Positions 8,443 through 17,314 of a stretch of DNA of 64,000 nt are shown piece by piece. How positions within the stretch are numbered: position 1 is the stretch's first letter; each line of letters starts with the position of its first letter. Source of the stretch: Gp6-AA40 sp963741135 (GTDB lineage Bacteria; Acidobacteriota; Vicinamibacteria; Vicinamibacterales; UBA2999); NCBI GenBank assembly GCA_963741135.1, contig CAVUHC010000007.1, forward strand, positions 806,001-870,000. The letters run 5' to 3'. Below the pieces are notes generated by a model. It worked only from the letters and a program-made list of their open reading frames with translations, made no database searches and had not been told where the DNA came from. Position numbers and translations under genes: made by a program.

Positions 8443-8512
8443 GGGGGAAGGGAGAAGGGGGAAGGGGGAAGGGGGAAGGGGAAGGGGAAGGGGAAGGGGA
8501 AGGGGAAGGAAG
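8443..8512. repeat. Purine-rich GGGGAAG/GGGGAA tandem tract
   Basis: About 70 bases of tandem 7-mer (GGGGGAA) then 6-mer (GGGGAA) units, all purine on the + strand. It lies between the stop of the small gene at 8515 and the ATG of the MatC-like carrier at 8426, so it is pyrimidine-rich in that gene's leader. A shorter related tract (3222-3245) covers the start region of the decarboxylase beta gene. Such tracts vary in length by slippage. Confidence 0.8.
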
Positions 8513-8514
8513 GC

Positions 8515-8787
8515 TCAGGCCGCTTCCGTCTTCTCCCTCGCCACGTGTGTCAAGGTCTGGGCGTCCTGCGGAACCTCGCAGCGTTCGAGGTGATGCGCCG
8601 TCTGTTTGACCTCCCAGAGAGTCGCGAGCGAATAGACGACCGCGTTGATCCCGAGGTGCCGCTCGCGGCGATAGCACCAGGCCGCGATGTTGTAGGCCGC
8701 CATCACTCCAGCAAGAAGACACCCTGCTGCGTGGACCGCACCTTTGACCGCTTCGTTCTCGCCGCTCTTGCAGAAAGTTCGAACCAT
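8515..8787 (-). CDS. Small hypothetical protein with one or two membrane segments
   Basis: 90 residues from an ATG at 8787, preceded by GGAGG at good spacing, which decides this start over a longer frame from 8856. The centre is moderately hydrophobic (AVHAAGCLLAGVMAAYNIAAW, about residues 15-35), followed by RRERHLGINAVVYSLATLWE and a polar tail. I do not recognise the family, but the codon use and the ribosome binding site argue for a real gene. It is separated from the transporter gene downstream by the purine tract. Confidence 0.6.
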   Translation of the reverse strand: MVRTFCKSGENEAVKGAVHAAGCLLAGVMAAYNIAAWCYRRERHLGINAVVYSLATLWEVKQTAHHLERCEVPQDAQTLTHVAREKTEAA

Positions 8788-9433
8788 GGATACCTCCAAG
8801 GACTCGGTCGTCTCTGTTGAGCTGTCCTGCAAGTGGAGTGCCGAGGCTTGGGTCATCAGCCAAAAGGGATTACCCGGTACTCACGGACAGTGTGTTGCGT
8901 TACAGCCTCACGGCGTCGTTCGGATTGACCAGTTTTTCGGATTGCGGTCTTGGCAATGGAAAGGTGCGGAAGGGTGTGAAGGAGACTTTATGCGGCCGTA
9001 GGGCTGTCTAACGTGGAGGGTTTCTAGAACTCCTGGTGCACGCGCGTATAGCTCTGCACACCGGGCCCTCCATACGCGGCCGAGGCAGCACGTATCGAAG
9101 CCGACCTGGCAGCCACGCGGCGGTGGAGAGGTGTGCCGCCTTGAACACGTCCCGAGTGAGGCAATGCCCTATGCTCCGTACGTGAATTTCCCGCTGCCGA
9201 TGCCATCGCATTGGTCGCTAACGGCCTGCGCGCGACACGCGCTGTCCGCGATCTCGCACGTGAAGAATTCCGCCTCACGTGCCGATAACCTCTCCAGGCG
9301 TCCTGCGCGTTTTTGACGACTGGATCGCCTGCACCAGACGGTCCAATTCTTCCGCCTACACCCACACCCCCGGCACCAGTTGGGGCGCACCGCAAACCCA
9401 CGACGCGTCAGCGTCGGATTCAGCCTGATAGGT
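8788..9433. other. Stretch without a convincing gene
   Basis: Open frames here are short, lack ribosome binding sites and show no recognisable motifs on either strand. The segment separates the leftward small gene from the rightward TonB receptor gene and so probably holds promoters for both, but I cannot point to a clear -35/-10 pair. Confidence 0.4.
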
Positions 9434-11458
9434 GTGTTGAGCGTGAACATCAAGAAGTTCGTCAAACTTACGCTCGGCGTGTTGGTTGGCCTTCTAGCCG
9501 TCCCGTCGCCAGGCCTCGCGCAGAGCCCGGCGCCAAATCTCGGCCAGCTGTCGATCGAGGATCTGCTGAACATCGAGATCACGTCCGCGTCGCGCAAGGA
9601 ACAGCGCGCCTCTGACGTCGCCGCGGCGGTCTTCGTGATCACTCACGATGACATTCACCGCTCCGGCATGACAACGATCCCGGATCTGCTCCGACAGGTG
9701 CCAGGCGTCCAGGTGGCGCAAGTCAACGCGAACAGATGGGCCGTATCGGTCCGCGGGTTCAACGGCTTGTACGCAAACAAGCTCCTCGTCCTCGTCGACG
9801 GCCGCAGCATCTACAACCGGATCTTCTCAGGTGTGTTCTGGGACGCCGAGGAGCTGATGCTCGACGACATCGATCGAATCGAGGTGGTTCGCGGTCCAGG
9901 CGCCGCCATGTGGGGCGCGAACGCCGTGAATGGCGTCATTAACATTGTCACCAAAGCCGCGACCGATACGCAGGGCGTACTCGTTCGCGCCGACGGCGGG
10001 CCCTCAAATAGACAGGCGGCGGTCCGTTTCGGCGGGACCCTCGGCGCGACGCCCTACCGTCTGTACGCGCAGTGGACGGGGCAGGATGAATCCCTTATCG
10101 AACCAGGTACACGGGCCAACGACGCGTCGCACAGCATCACGACAGGGTTCCGCGCCGACTGGACCACGCAGCCTGGCGCGTTTACGTTGGAAGGCGACTT
10201 CACGGCGGGCCAGGGGCACGCGCTATGGCCCAACTTGAACCCGCAAACGGCCGCTCGCGAACCGTTCGCCAGCGATCCTTCCGAAAGGCAGGGCGGCCAT
10301 CTCCTTGGCCGTCTGACGCATGTGCGCGCCAGCGGCGCGTCGCTGCAGATGCAGTCTTACGTGGACATCGGAGGCCGGCAGGAGCCGGTGGGGAACTACA
10401 ACCGACGGACATTCGATGTCGACACGCAATACCACATGGCTCTCGGTGCGCGTCAGGATCTCGTGGCGGGCGTCGGCTACCGGTTCAGCGATGAGAGGTT
10501 CGTGGGACACGTCGGCTTTTCGCTGACCCCGGCTGAAAACAACTCTTCGCTCCTGACCGCCTTCATGCAGGACGAGATCGCGCTCTTCAAGCGCCGCCTG
10601 ACGCTCACGCTCGGCAGCCAGGTGCAGCACGACTCGTACTCGGGCGCGGGCATACAGCCAACCGCACGCGTGATGTGGAACGCGCTTCCCCGTCAGCGTC
10701 TCTGGGCGGCTACGTCACGCGCCCTTCGGACGCCTTCACTGTATGAGCGAGGGATTCGCCTGGATCTTCCGCCGGTTCGGAGCGCCAACGGGTTGCCACT
10801 GTTCGCCACCTTGCTCGGCAACGCGGGTGCGGAGACCGAGAATCTCGTCGACTTGGAAGCTGGATACCGGCTCGGGGTCGGGACGACCGGGTCGATTGAT
10901 GTTACGGGATTCGCGGGCCGCTACGACCACCTGCGGACGCAGGAACCAGCGACTCCCGTCTTCCAGCTCGTCCCGTCACCCCAGATCCTCGTCACCTCGC
11001 CATTCAGCAACCAGCTCAAGGCGACGACGCGCGGCCTCGAAATCGCGGGCCAGTGGACGCCGGGCCCGGTCTGGCGGCTCGACGGCAGCTACACAGCCTT
11101 CCATATCACGCCACAACTCGCGGCCTCGAGTCATGATCCGGCGGCCGGCAGCGAGGATGGGAACGCTCCGGGTAGGCAGTGGCAGTTTCGGTCGGCGTTT
11201 TCGCCCGGCACTCGCGCGACGCTCAACCTCGCGTTCTTCCATGTCAGCCGGCTCGAGCGGTTGCATGTGGACCCCTACACGCGAGTGGACATCAACGCGG
11301 AGTGGCGGTTCAACACCCGTCTGTCCGGCATGGCGATCGCCGAGAACCTCTTCGACGTGGCGCACGCCGAGTTTGCCGGTCCTGGCGCCGGCTCTCTGCT
11401 GCGGGCGACCCAGGTCCCGCGCAGCGCCAGCCTGCGACTGCGATGGACGGTTCGATGA
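9434..11458 (+). CDS. TonB-dependent outer-membrane receptor
   Basis: Signal peptide (KLTLGVLVGLLAVPSPGLAQ), then the short motif LSIEDLLNIEITSASRKEQ and a plug domain with VFVITHDDIHRSG, IPDLLRQVPGVQV, VSVRGFNGLYANKLLVLVDG and IEVVRGPGAAMWGANAVNGVI. A 22-strand-type barrel follows, ending LRLRWTVR. About 670 residues. It imports an unidentified ligand through the outer membrane using TonB energy. The start is uncertain: GTG at 9434 or 9443 gives a normal signal peptide, and a TTG at 9380 would add an unlikely extension. The stop overlaps the YfiR-like gene start, so the pair is an operon. Confidence 0.9.
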   Translation: MLSVNIKKFVKLTLGVLVGLLAVPSPGLAQSPAPNLGQLSIEDLLNIEITSASRKEQRASDVAAAVFVITHDDIHRSGMTTIPDLLRQVPGVQVAQVNANRWAVSVRGFNGLYANKLLVLVDGRSIYNRIFSGVFWDAEELMLDDIDRIEVVRGPGAAMWGANAVNGVINIVTKAATDTQGVLVRADGGPSNRQAAVRFGGTLGATPYRLYAQWTGQDESLIEPGTRANDASHSITTGFRADWTTQPGAFTLEGDFTAGQGHALWPNLNPQTAAREPFASDPSERQGGHLLGRLTHVRASGASLQMQSYVDIGGRQEPVGNYNRRTFDVDTQYHMALGARQDLVAGVGYRFSDERFVGHVGFSLTPAENNSSLLTAFMQDEIALFKRRLTLTLGSQVQHDSYSGAGIQPTARVMWNALPRQRLWAATSRALRTPSLYERGIRLDLPPVRSANGLPLFATLLGNAGAETENLVDLEAGYRLGVGTTGSIDVTGFAGRYDHLRTQEPATPVFQLVPSPQILVTSPFSNQLKATTRGLEIAGQWTPGPVWRLDGSYTAFHITPQLAASSHDPAAGSEDGNAPGRQWQFRSAFSPGTRATLNLAFFHVSRLERLHVDPYTRVDINAEWRFNTRLSGMAIAENLFDVAHAEFAGPGAGSLLRATQVPRSASLRLRWTVR

Positions 11459-12030
11459 TCTCAACGCGGCGTGGTCGTGGCAGGCGCCTGGCCACCGCGA
11501 GCGTCGCGCTCCTGGCATCGCTGATCGCGGCGTCCGGGATCGCCGCCGGCGCCGACGTGGCGCAGGACGTCGCCGTGAAGGCGGCACTCCTGTACAACTT
11601 CGCAAAATTCGCCGAGTGGCCGGGGCTGCCCTCCGGCGCCCCCATCGCCTTCTGCGTCGTCGGTGCCGAGGGGATCGCTGCCGCGCTGGTGGAGACGGTC
11701 CGCGGACAGAACATCAACGGCCATATGCTCGAGGTCGCGCGGCCTCAGGACAGCGCCACATGGCGCGCCTGCCACCTATTGTTCATCGCAGAATCCGAGG
11801 CTCGACAACCGACTGCCGGATTGGAGGCGCTGAGGGCGCTGCCAGTTCTCACCGTCAGCGACGGCAAGGACTTCTCACAGGCGGCGGGCATCATCGAGCT
11901 GTACATCGAAGGCGGACGGATGCGCTTCGCTATCAACCTGGATGCGGTCGATCGATCGGGGCTGCGCCTCAGCTCTCGCCTGCTCGGGCTCGCGAAAATC
12001 GTACGCAACGTTCCCCCTAGAACCCGGTAG
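11455..12030 (+). CDS. YfiR/DUF4154 family periplasmic protein
   Basis: The signal sequence (SVALLASLIAASGIAAGA) is followed by VKAALLYNFAKFAEWP, the family hallmark. Further motifs are FCVVGAEGIAAALVETVRG, CHLLFIAESE, PVLTVSDGKDFSQAAGIIEL and MRFAINLDAVDRSGLRLSSR. 191 residues, normal. In Pseudomonas, YfiR is a periplasmic regulator of a diguanylate cyclase; in acidobacteria these genes commonly follow a TonB receptor gene, as here (ATGA overlap with the receptor stop). No diguanylate cyclase or histidine kinase follows in this window, so the partner is unknown. Confidence 0.85.
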   Translation: MISTRRGRGRRLATASVALLASLIAASGIAAGADVAQDVAVKAALLYNFAKFAEWPGLPSGAPIAFCVVGAEGIAAALVETVRGQNINGHMLEVARPQDSATWRACHLLFIAESEARQPTAGLEALRALPVLTVSDGKDFSQAAGIIELYIEGGRMRFAINLDAVDRSGLRLSSRLLGLAKIVRNVPPRTR

Positions 12031-12180
12031 ATTTGACCCTCGGCGGTTGACCGCTCCCGTCAAAGTACGGCGTCGAGGTTCGCCCACAAAACTTCGCCAT
12101 CCCCTCCCCGACGCGGGTGTAATATCCGCTCACTACAAACGGCCAAGGGAATCCTGGATACGATGTGATGGAGGATAGTC

Positions 12181-12846
12181 ATGCGCCTGATTCCACTCGT
12201 TCCGGCAGCGTTGATCCTGTGTATGTCGGGGCCTTCCGCCGCCCAGGACTGGGTCGAGTATTCCAGCCGGGCTGACTTCTTCACGGTGAATTTCCCGGGT
12301 CAGCCGAAAGTGCGCGACATCACCTACACTACGGAATTTGGCATCACCATACCGGGGCGTGTGCACAGTTACGAGGATGGGCCGACGCGCTACTCCGTCA
12401 CCGTGGTCGATTACGCGAACGTCCAAAAAATACACGCAGAGCGAGTCAAGGACTGCAAGGGGTATCCGGACACCTGCGGCAACCCCTATGTCGCCGAACT
12501 GCGAGGCGCGATGGACTTTGCGACGTGGAATTTCATCAAGAGGGACGCCAAGGTGACGTATTTCGCGTACGGCAACAGCGACCGAATCGAAGGACGTCGG
12601 ATACAGCTCACCAACGCCGATCGATCTCGTACCTTCGTCGCGATCCACATGCACCAAAATCGCCTCTATGTTTTTGAGGCAACCGTGCCTGCGGGTGGGC
12701 CGCCGCCGGCGCTGTTTCAGCAATCGCTGGGATTCCTCGACAAGGACGGGATCAGAGTTCGCTACGACACTGTCTACTCCAACATGTACCCAGCCCCTTC
12801 GCGGGTGCAGTACGGTCCGCCGGCCCAGGCTCAGCAAGGCAGATAA
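12181..12846 (+). CDS. Secreted hypothetical protein, first of a tandem pair
   Basis: Signal peptide (LIPLVPAALILCMSGPSAAQ), then DWVEYSSRADFFTVNFPGQP, VHSYEDGPTRYSVTVVDY, IKRDAKVTYFAYGNSDRIEG and a tail with FQQSLGFLDKDGIRVRY. 221 residues. No named domain; the FPGQP...RYSV.V.DY layout recalls periplasmic proteins that bind or process a small ligand, but that is a guess. A tandem paralogue follows at 12879. Both genes are preceded by the same leader stretch, AAGGAATCCTGGATACGA (about 12146 and 12845), so the duplication included the leader. Confidence 0.7.
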   Translation: MRLIPLVPAALILCMSGPSAAQDWVEYSSRADFFTVNFPGQPKVRDITYTTEFGITIPGRVHSYEDGPTRYSVTVVDYANVQKIHAERVKDCKGYPDTCGNPYVAELRGAMDFATWNFIKRDAKVTYFAYGNSDRIEGRRIQLTNADRSRTFVAIHMHQNRLYVFEATVPAGGPPPALFQQSLGFLDKDGIRVRYDTVYSNMYPAPSRVQYGPPAQAQQGR

Positions 12847-12878
12847 GGAATCCTGGATACGACGAGATGGGGACAAAA

Positions 12879-13543
12879 ATGATGCGCCTGGTTCGACTTA
12901 TTCCGGCAGCGTTAATCCTGTGCGTGTCGGCGCCTGTCCTACGCCCAGGAGTGGATCGAGTATTACAGCCGGGCAGATGCCTTCCTGGTCAATCTCCCGG
13001 GTCAACCGAAGGTGCAGGACATCACCTACGTCACGGAATTTGGCGTCACCTTACCCGGGCACGTCCATAGCTACGAAGATGGGCGGACCCGCTACTCCGT
13101 CACCGTGATCGATTACACGAACGTCCAGAAAATACACGCGGAGCGACTCAATAACTGCAAGGCCTATCCGAACCTTTGCAACAACCCCTACGTCGCCGAA
13201 CTGCGAGGAGCGATGGACTTTGCGGCGTGGAGTTTCATCAAGAGGGACGCGAAGGTGACGTATTACGCGTACGCCAATAGCGACCGCATTGAAGGACGTC
13301 GCGTACAACTCATGTACCCCGATCGATCTCAAACCTTCGCCGCGACCTACATGCACGAAAATCGCCTCTACATTCTGGAGGGCACCGTGCCCGCGGGCTC
13401 GCCACCGCCGGCGCTCTTTCAGCAATCGATGGGATTCCTCGACAAAGATGGGATCAGGGTTCGCTACGCGACGTATGTACGCCAACGGGTACCCACTCCC
13501 TCCCCGCGAACCTGGCTCCGGTCGGCTGGCCGGTTGCGAGTAA
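12879..13543 (+). CDS. Tandem paralogue of the preceding secreted protein, two frameshifts
   Basis: Closely similar to 12181-12846 (for example VHSYEDGRTRYSVTVIDY and IKRDAKVTYYAYANSDRIEG). The signal peptide starts at ATG 12879 in one frame; the frame changes near 12940, where APV.YAQEWIEYY should read on, and again near 13475 to end MYANGYPLPPREPGSGR at 13543. Without the second shift the frame runs to 13605 with unrelated sequence. The rest is conserved with its neighbour, so these look like single-base sequence errors, though recent decay of one duplicate is also possible. Confidence 0.65.
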
Positions 13544-13671
13544 GTTGCAGATCTATTTGGCGAGTCCGGAAGGCGAAGCCAGCTTGCCCCTTCGGAGGCT
13601 TGTAAGTTTGTAAGAATGTCCGATCGCTTCCCCGTGGATGCGAAATCGGACATGGGAACGAGGAGGTCGGT

Positions 13672-14784
13672 GTGCGAAAGCTGATGCTCACGGTGGCGGT
13701 GGTGTTTGCGTGCGGCCTGTTATCGGTACCTGCTCTGCTTCAGGAGAGAGGAGGCGAAGACGAAACCGGCCCGTACGAGGTCGTTCCCAGCTGGCCGCAG
13801 CAGCTCGCCCGTCCCGGGTACGCGCTGGGCTCTCAAGGCGGTGTCTTCGCGGAGAGTCCGGACCGGGTTATTCTGGTCAACCGCGGTGAGATCAAACTGC
13901 CCGACAAGCTGCCAAACAATTTCACGGGTGCCTACGGCTCCGTCGGTTCGTCGCTCACGCCGACACCGGAAATGCGCAATTGCATCATCATCGTCGATGC
14001 CGCAGGCAAGATGGTCGAGTCATGGACTCAGTGGGATCACCTCTTCCAGGGCGGACGCGGTCCGCACAAGGTCAAGATCAGCCCGTACGATCCGCAACGA
14101 CACGTCTGGGTGATCGACGATTTGCGGCAGCAAATCTTCAAGTTTACCCACGACGGCAAGCAGCTCGTGATGACGCTGGGAGAGGCCGGCGTGGCGGGAA
14201 ACGACGAGAAGCATTTCGGCCGACCGACCGACATCGCCTGGCTGCCCGACGGGACCTTCTTTATTTCCGACGGCTACACGAACACGCGCGTGGTGAAGTT
14301 CGACAGGAACGGGAAGTTCCTGACGACGTGGGGGACGCCCGGCACCGGCCCCGGTCAGTTCAATACGGTGCACTCGATTGACATCGATCGGAACCGGCGT
14401 CTCTACGTTTCTGATCGAGGAAACATGCGGATCCAGATCTTCGATGAGAATGGCAAGTATCTCGATCAGTTTGGGGGCCTCCGCCAGCCGCAACACGTCA
14501 TGGTCACGGCCGACGGGCATCTCGGAATCGTCGGCGGCAACAACAACAAGGTCACCAAGTTCGACCTCAAGGGCAAGTTGATCTCTTCATGGGGTACGCA
14601 GGGCACATTCCCAGGTGGACTCTGGAACATGCACCAGTTCTCGGTCGACTCAGAGGGAAATCTGTACATTGCAGAGGCGACCGGAGGCCGCACGCAGAAA
14701 TTCCGGCCCAGGCCTGGGGCTGATCGGTCGAGATTGATTGGTCCCCCGCAAGCACTGATGCCTCTGGCGGTGGGGACTAACTGA
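13672..14784 (+). CDS. Secreted NHL-repeat six-bladed beta-propeller protein
   Basis: GTG start with GAGG upstream, then a signal peptide (MLTVAVVFACGLLSVPALL). The body is a series of NHL-type blades: VWVIDDLRQQIFKFTHDGK, GRPTDIAWLPDGTFFISDGY, VVKFDRNGKFLTTWG, VHSIDIDRNRRLYVSDRG, IQIFDENGKYLDQFG and VDSEGNLYIAEA. It resembles the peptidyl-alpha-hydroxyglycine lyase-like propellers that are frequent in acidobacteria, but the enzymatic residues cannot be assigned by eye. A related propeller is at 53556-54803. A hairpin terminator follows. Confidence 0.85.
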   Translation: MRKLMLTVAVVFACGLLSVPALLQERGGEDETGPYEVVPSWPQQLARPGYALGSQGGVFAESPDRVILVNRGEIKLPDKLPNNFTGAYGSVGSSLTPTPEMRNCIIIVDAAGKMVESWTQWDHLFQGGRGPHKVKISPYDPQRHVWVIDDLRQQIFKFTHDGKQLVMTLGEAGVAGNDEKHFGRPTDIAWLPDGTFFISDGYTNTRVVKFDRNGKFLTTWGTPGTGPGQFNTVHSIDIDRNRRLYVSDRGNMRIQIFDENGKYLDQFGGLRQPQHVMVTADGHLGIVGGNNNKVTKFDLKGKLISSWGTQGTFPGGLWNMHQFSVDSEGNLYIAEATGGRTQKFRPRPGADRSRLIGPPQALMPLAVGTN

Positions 14785-14790
14785 AGCCAA

Positions 14791-14825
14791 GCCCGTCGCG
14801 TTGCGAGGACGCGACGGGCATTTCC
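14791..14825 (+). terminator. Hairpin terminator after the NHL protein gene
   Basis: Perfect 10-bp stem GCCCGTCGCG (14791-14800) with CGCGACGGGC (14810-14819) around a 9-base loop, 7 bases after the stop codon. It is followed only by a short ATTT, so termination may be weak or bidirectional. Confidence 0.65.
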
Positions 14826-14862
14826 GCAGAGATCTCCCGCAAGAAGCGACGACCTCCCGAAC

Positions 14863-15870
14863 TCAGAAATCGACTTGAACGCCGAGCTTCACCATGCGTG
14901 GCGGTCATACCGGAGTCCCCCATCGAGTGTCAGCCGGCCGGTCGTCCACTGCTGCTGCACGTAGAGTCCCATCGCATGCTGCCGCGTCTCGGAGTGGAAC
15001 GGCGATATCCACTGCGTGAGCGACACGGGTGTCGCACCACGGAACGAGTACGTGAGACTGTGGTTGATGAAGTGGTTCCGCTGCTGATACGCCTGACGCA
15101 GGCTGATTCCTGCATTGGTCGTGCGCGATCCCGTCACGTACGCCATGTTCGCGGTCTGGGTGATGACCGCGTAGGGAAGGGTCCCCCCGGTGCTCGGTGG
15201 GTTCGCATAATCACGGGCGTGGTGGCCGTAGGTGAGGCCTCTGTCCAGATCCGTGACGACGAAGTCGGCGTCGGTGCCGCCAGTCGATCGCCGGACCACC
15301 TTCCCCCATAGAGCCGACGTCCCCGCATCGAACAACAGCCGGTTGGTTGCCGGATAGGTCCACTTGATTTGCGCCCGCGGGGCCGGAGAGAAGTGGTTAT
15401 CCCCTGCGGCTTCCGGCGACAAGGTGCCACCGCGCTGTCCCGCGTGGCACTGGCAGTTGTCTTCGCTGCTGAGCAGCACGCCGATCTTGTGCTTGGCCGC
15501 CGCCTGCCACGTCAAACGGAGCGACTCGTCGATGTAGAAGTTGTCCTCGAACCCCGGCCGGCTGAGATCCTGCGCGTAAAACAACGTGCCCTGGGGATTC
15601 TGGAGCTTGTTGAAATACAGTCCCGCCAGGTTGCTGGTGGTAATCCAGCGCCGGACACTTAGGAAGAACCACAGCTTGTTCTGCCGGATCGGACCACCTA
15701 CGCCTCCCTCGACGTCATACAGCGTCTTGATGTCGGACCCTGCGGTCGCGCCGCGCGCACGCAATCGGTCGCTGATGTTGTTGCTCTGCAGGTTCGCGCT
15801 GCCGTAGTTCGACTGGAAGGTCCCATGAAAGATGTTGCCGCCCTCCCGGGGAATCGCGTTGACCCAAGCC
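14863..15870 (-). pseudogene. TonB receptor remnant with N-terminal truncation and internal deletion
   Basis: Reading leftwards from about 15870: PREGGNIFHGTFQSNYGSAN, then DIKTLYDVEGGVGGPI, KLWFFLSVRRW and barrel sequence up to GGLRYDRHAW. Just after this point another frame gives PPRMVKLGVQVDF and a stop at 14863, a typical C-terminal end of Oar-like receptors. The C-terminal barrel section normally between these parts (roughly 100-150 residues) is missing, as are the signal peptide, the regulatory domain and the plug. The gene is dead through deletions, unlike the single-base shifts seen elsewhere. Confidence 0.8.
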
Positions 15871-15877
15871 CAGCAGC

Positions 15878-16054
15878 CTCGTCCCGTTCAAGGACATCCG
15901 GTCCTGGAAGCAATTCGATGGGGATCTCGGCGAAGATACAGCTAAAGAGATCCGCGAATACTTCCTGCCAGATTTCAGCGAATGGAAAACTGACCACGAC
16001 TCGTATCTACTCTCTTTCGAGAAAGTGCTCACCGCGCTCAGGAGCGCCGAGTAG
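15878..16054 (+). pseudogene. C-terminal fragment of an unidentified protein
   Basis: Rightward open frame of about 58 codons entered directly after a stop codon: PFKDIRSWKQFDGDLGEDT, then AKEIREYFLPDFSEWKTDHD and SFEKVLTALRSAE, ending at a TAG. Composition and codon pattern look like real coding sequence, but there is no start codon or ribosome binding site. It begins almost exactly where the leftward TonB remnant is broken, so a rearrangement joined two gene remnants here. I cannot name the family. Confidence 0.5.
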
Positions 16055-16165
16055 TTCGCGCCACCTTCACGACTCCTCGTACCCTTTCGTCATGGTCGAA
16101 CACTTTTCGTCGCTATCGCCACTCGACATCCCCACCGATACATGGCTCGCAATACACTGGGGGTT

Positions 16166-16207
16166 GGCCGTCTCTGGTGTTTACTCCAACGGAGACGGCC
16201 CTTTTCT
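16166..16207 (+). terminator. Rho-independent terminator
   Basis: Stem GGCCGTCTC (16166-16174) with GAGACGGCC (16192-16200), followed by CTTTTCT. It would terminate rightward transcription from the fragment ending at 16054. The rest of 16055-16457 holds no convincing gene. Confidence 0.6.
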
Positions 16208-16457
16208 AGCGCCCATCGGTCAATCCACCACGACTCATCCCGCCGCCCGCCGAAGCATACGTACATAGCGCGCGAGTCTGCGCAGATACAGGCACCGTCC
16301 ACTACCGTAAAGCACCACGGCCGTACGCACGCTCAGTGCGTGAACGGCGCGCCGTCACCGTGCGATCCTCACATGGTCTCCTCGGTGTGGCTCATCGCAC
16401 GACGCGGGCGTCACCGAGAAACCCGAGGTCCTCGTCTGCGCGATTCGTTGGCGACCG

Positions 16458-17252
16458 CTAAACACCGCCGATAGCCTGGCGAAACTGTGTCAGCCACCGA
16501 AGCCCATCGCTCGTTCGACCAGCAGGTGTGTATTCACATCCGATCCAACCCGAGTAGCCGAGCCTCTCGAGGACCTCGAACACGGCCACGAAGTCGATCG
16601 AACCCGTTCCCGGCTCGTGACGACCGGGAACATCAGCGATTTGGATGTGTCCAATCGAACTGAGCTCACGGGATATCGTCCCCACCACGTCCTCTCCCAT
16701 TCGCTGCATGTGGTAGACGTCGTACTGTAAGAGCAGGTTGACAGACGCGACCTCCGCGCAAACTTCGAGAGCCTGCCTCGTGCGATGGAGCGCGAATCCG
16801 GGAACATCGGAGGTATTGATGCTCTCAACCAGCAGCGTGATCCCGGCCGACTCGAAACGTTGGGCAGCGAAACGGAGGTTGCTGACAAGCGTGTCGCGCC
16901 ACGCGGCATCGTCGACGCCCGGTGGGACGATGCCGGCCAGGCAATTCACTCGAGTACACCCGAGCACCTTGGCATATTCGAGGGCACGCGCGACGCCATC
17001 GCGGAACTCCGGCACCCGGTTCGGGTGACATGCGATCCCGCGCTCTCCCGTCGCCCAGTTTCCCGCAGGAAGGTTGAACAGGATCTGCGCGAGGTGATGT
17101 TCATCCAGCGTCTCGCGGAGCTGGATGGCGTCGTAGTCGTACGGAAACATATATTCGACGCCACGGAAGCCGCTGGCAGCGGCCACTTTGAATCGATCGA
17201 GGAATTCGACCTCCCCGAACATGAAGGACAGGTTCGCAGCGAGGTTCAGCAT
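16458..17252 (-). CDS. hyi: Hydroxypyruvate isomerase family TIM-barrel enzyme
   Basis: Interconverts hydroxypyruvate and tartronate semialdehyde, or a 2-oxo-tetronate isomer in related enzymes. Motifs: NLSFMFGEVEFLDRFKVAA, GFRGVEYMFPYDYDA, FNLPAGNWATGERGIACHP, RVNCLAGIVPPGV, ITLLVESINTSDVPGF, LLQYDVYHMQRMGEDV, HIQIADVPGRHEPGTG and WIGCEYTPAG. The Glu, Asp, His and Glu metal and catalytic ligands of the family appear in VESIN, QYDVYH, IADVPGRHEP and GCEY. 264 residues is the usual length. No glycerate-pathway neighbours are present, so its physiological partner is not visible. Confidence 0.92.
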   Translation of the reverse strand: MLNLAANLSFMFGEVEFLDRFKVAAASGFRGVEYMFPYDYDAIQLRETLDEHHLAQILFNLPAGNWATGERGIACHPNRVPEFRDGVARALEYAKVLGCTRVNCLAGIVPPGVDDAAWRDTLVSNLRFAAQRFESAGITLLVESINTSDVPGFALHRTRQALEVCAEVASVNLLLQYDVYHMQRMGEDVVGTISRELSSIGHIQIADVPGRHEPGTGSIDFVAVFEVLERLGYSGWIGCEYTPAGRTSDGLRWLTQFRQAIGGV

Positions 17253-17314
17253 CGGCGTTGCGCGCTAAAACTCCAAAGAATTGAGCGAAATTATCGATAG
17301 CAACGGTAATCGAG

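Noticed and set aside
8443..8512. Purine tract as part of a coding gene (FPLPPSPFPL repeats on the minus strand)
   Set aside because: The translated repeat has no family and the tract lies in a leader between two clear genes.
10743..12020. 425-residue ORF overlapping the TonB receptor and YfiR genes in another frame
   Set aside because: Composition is Arg/Ser/Pro-rich without motifs; both overlapping genes are clearly recognised.
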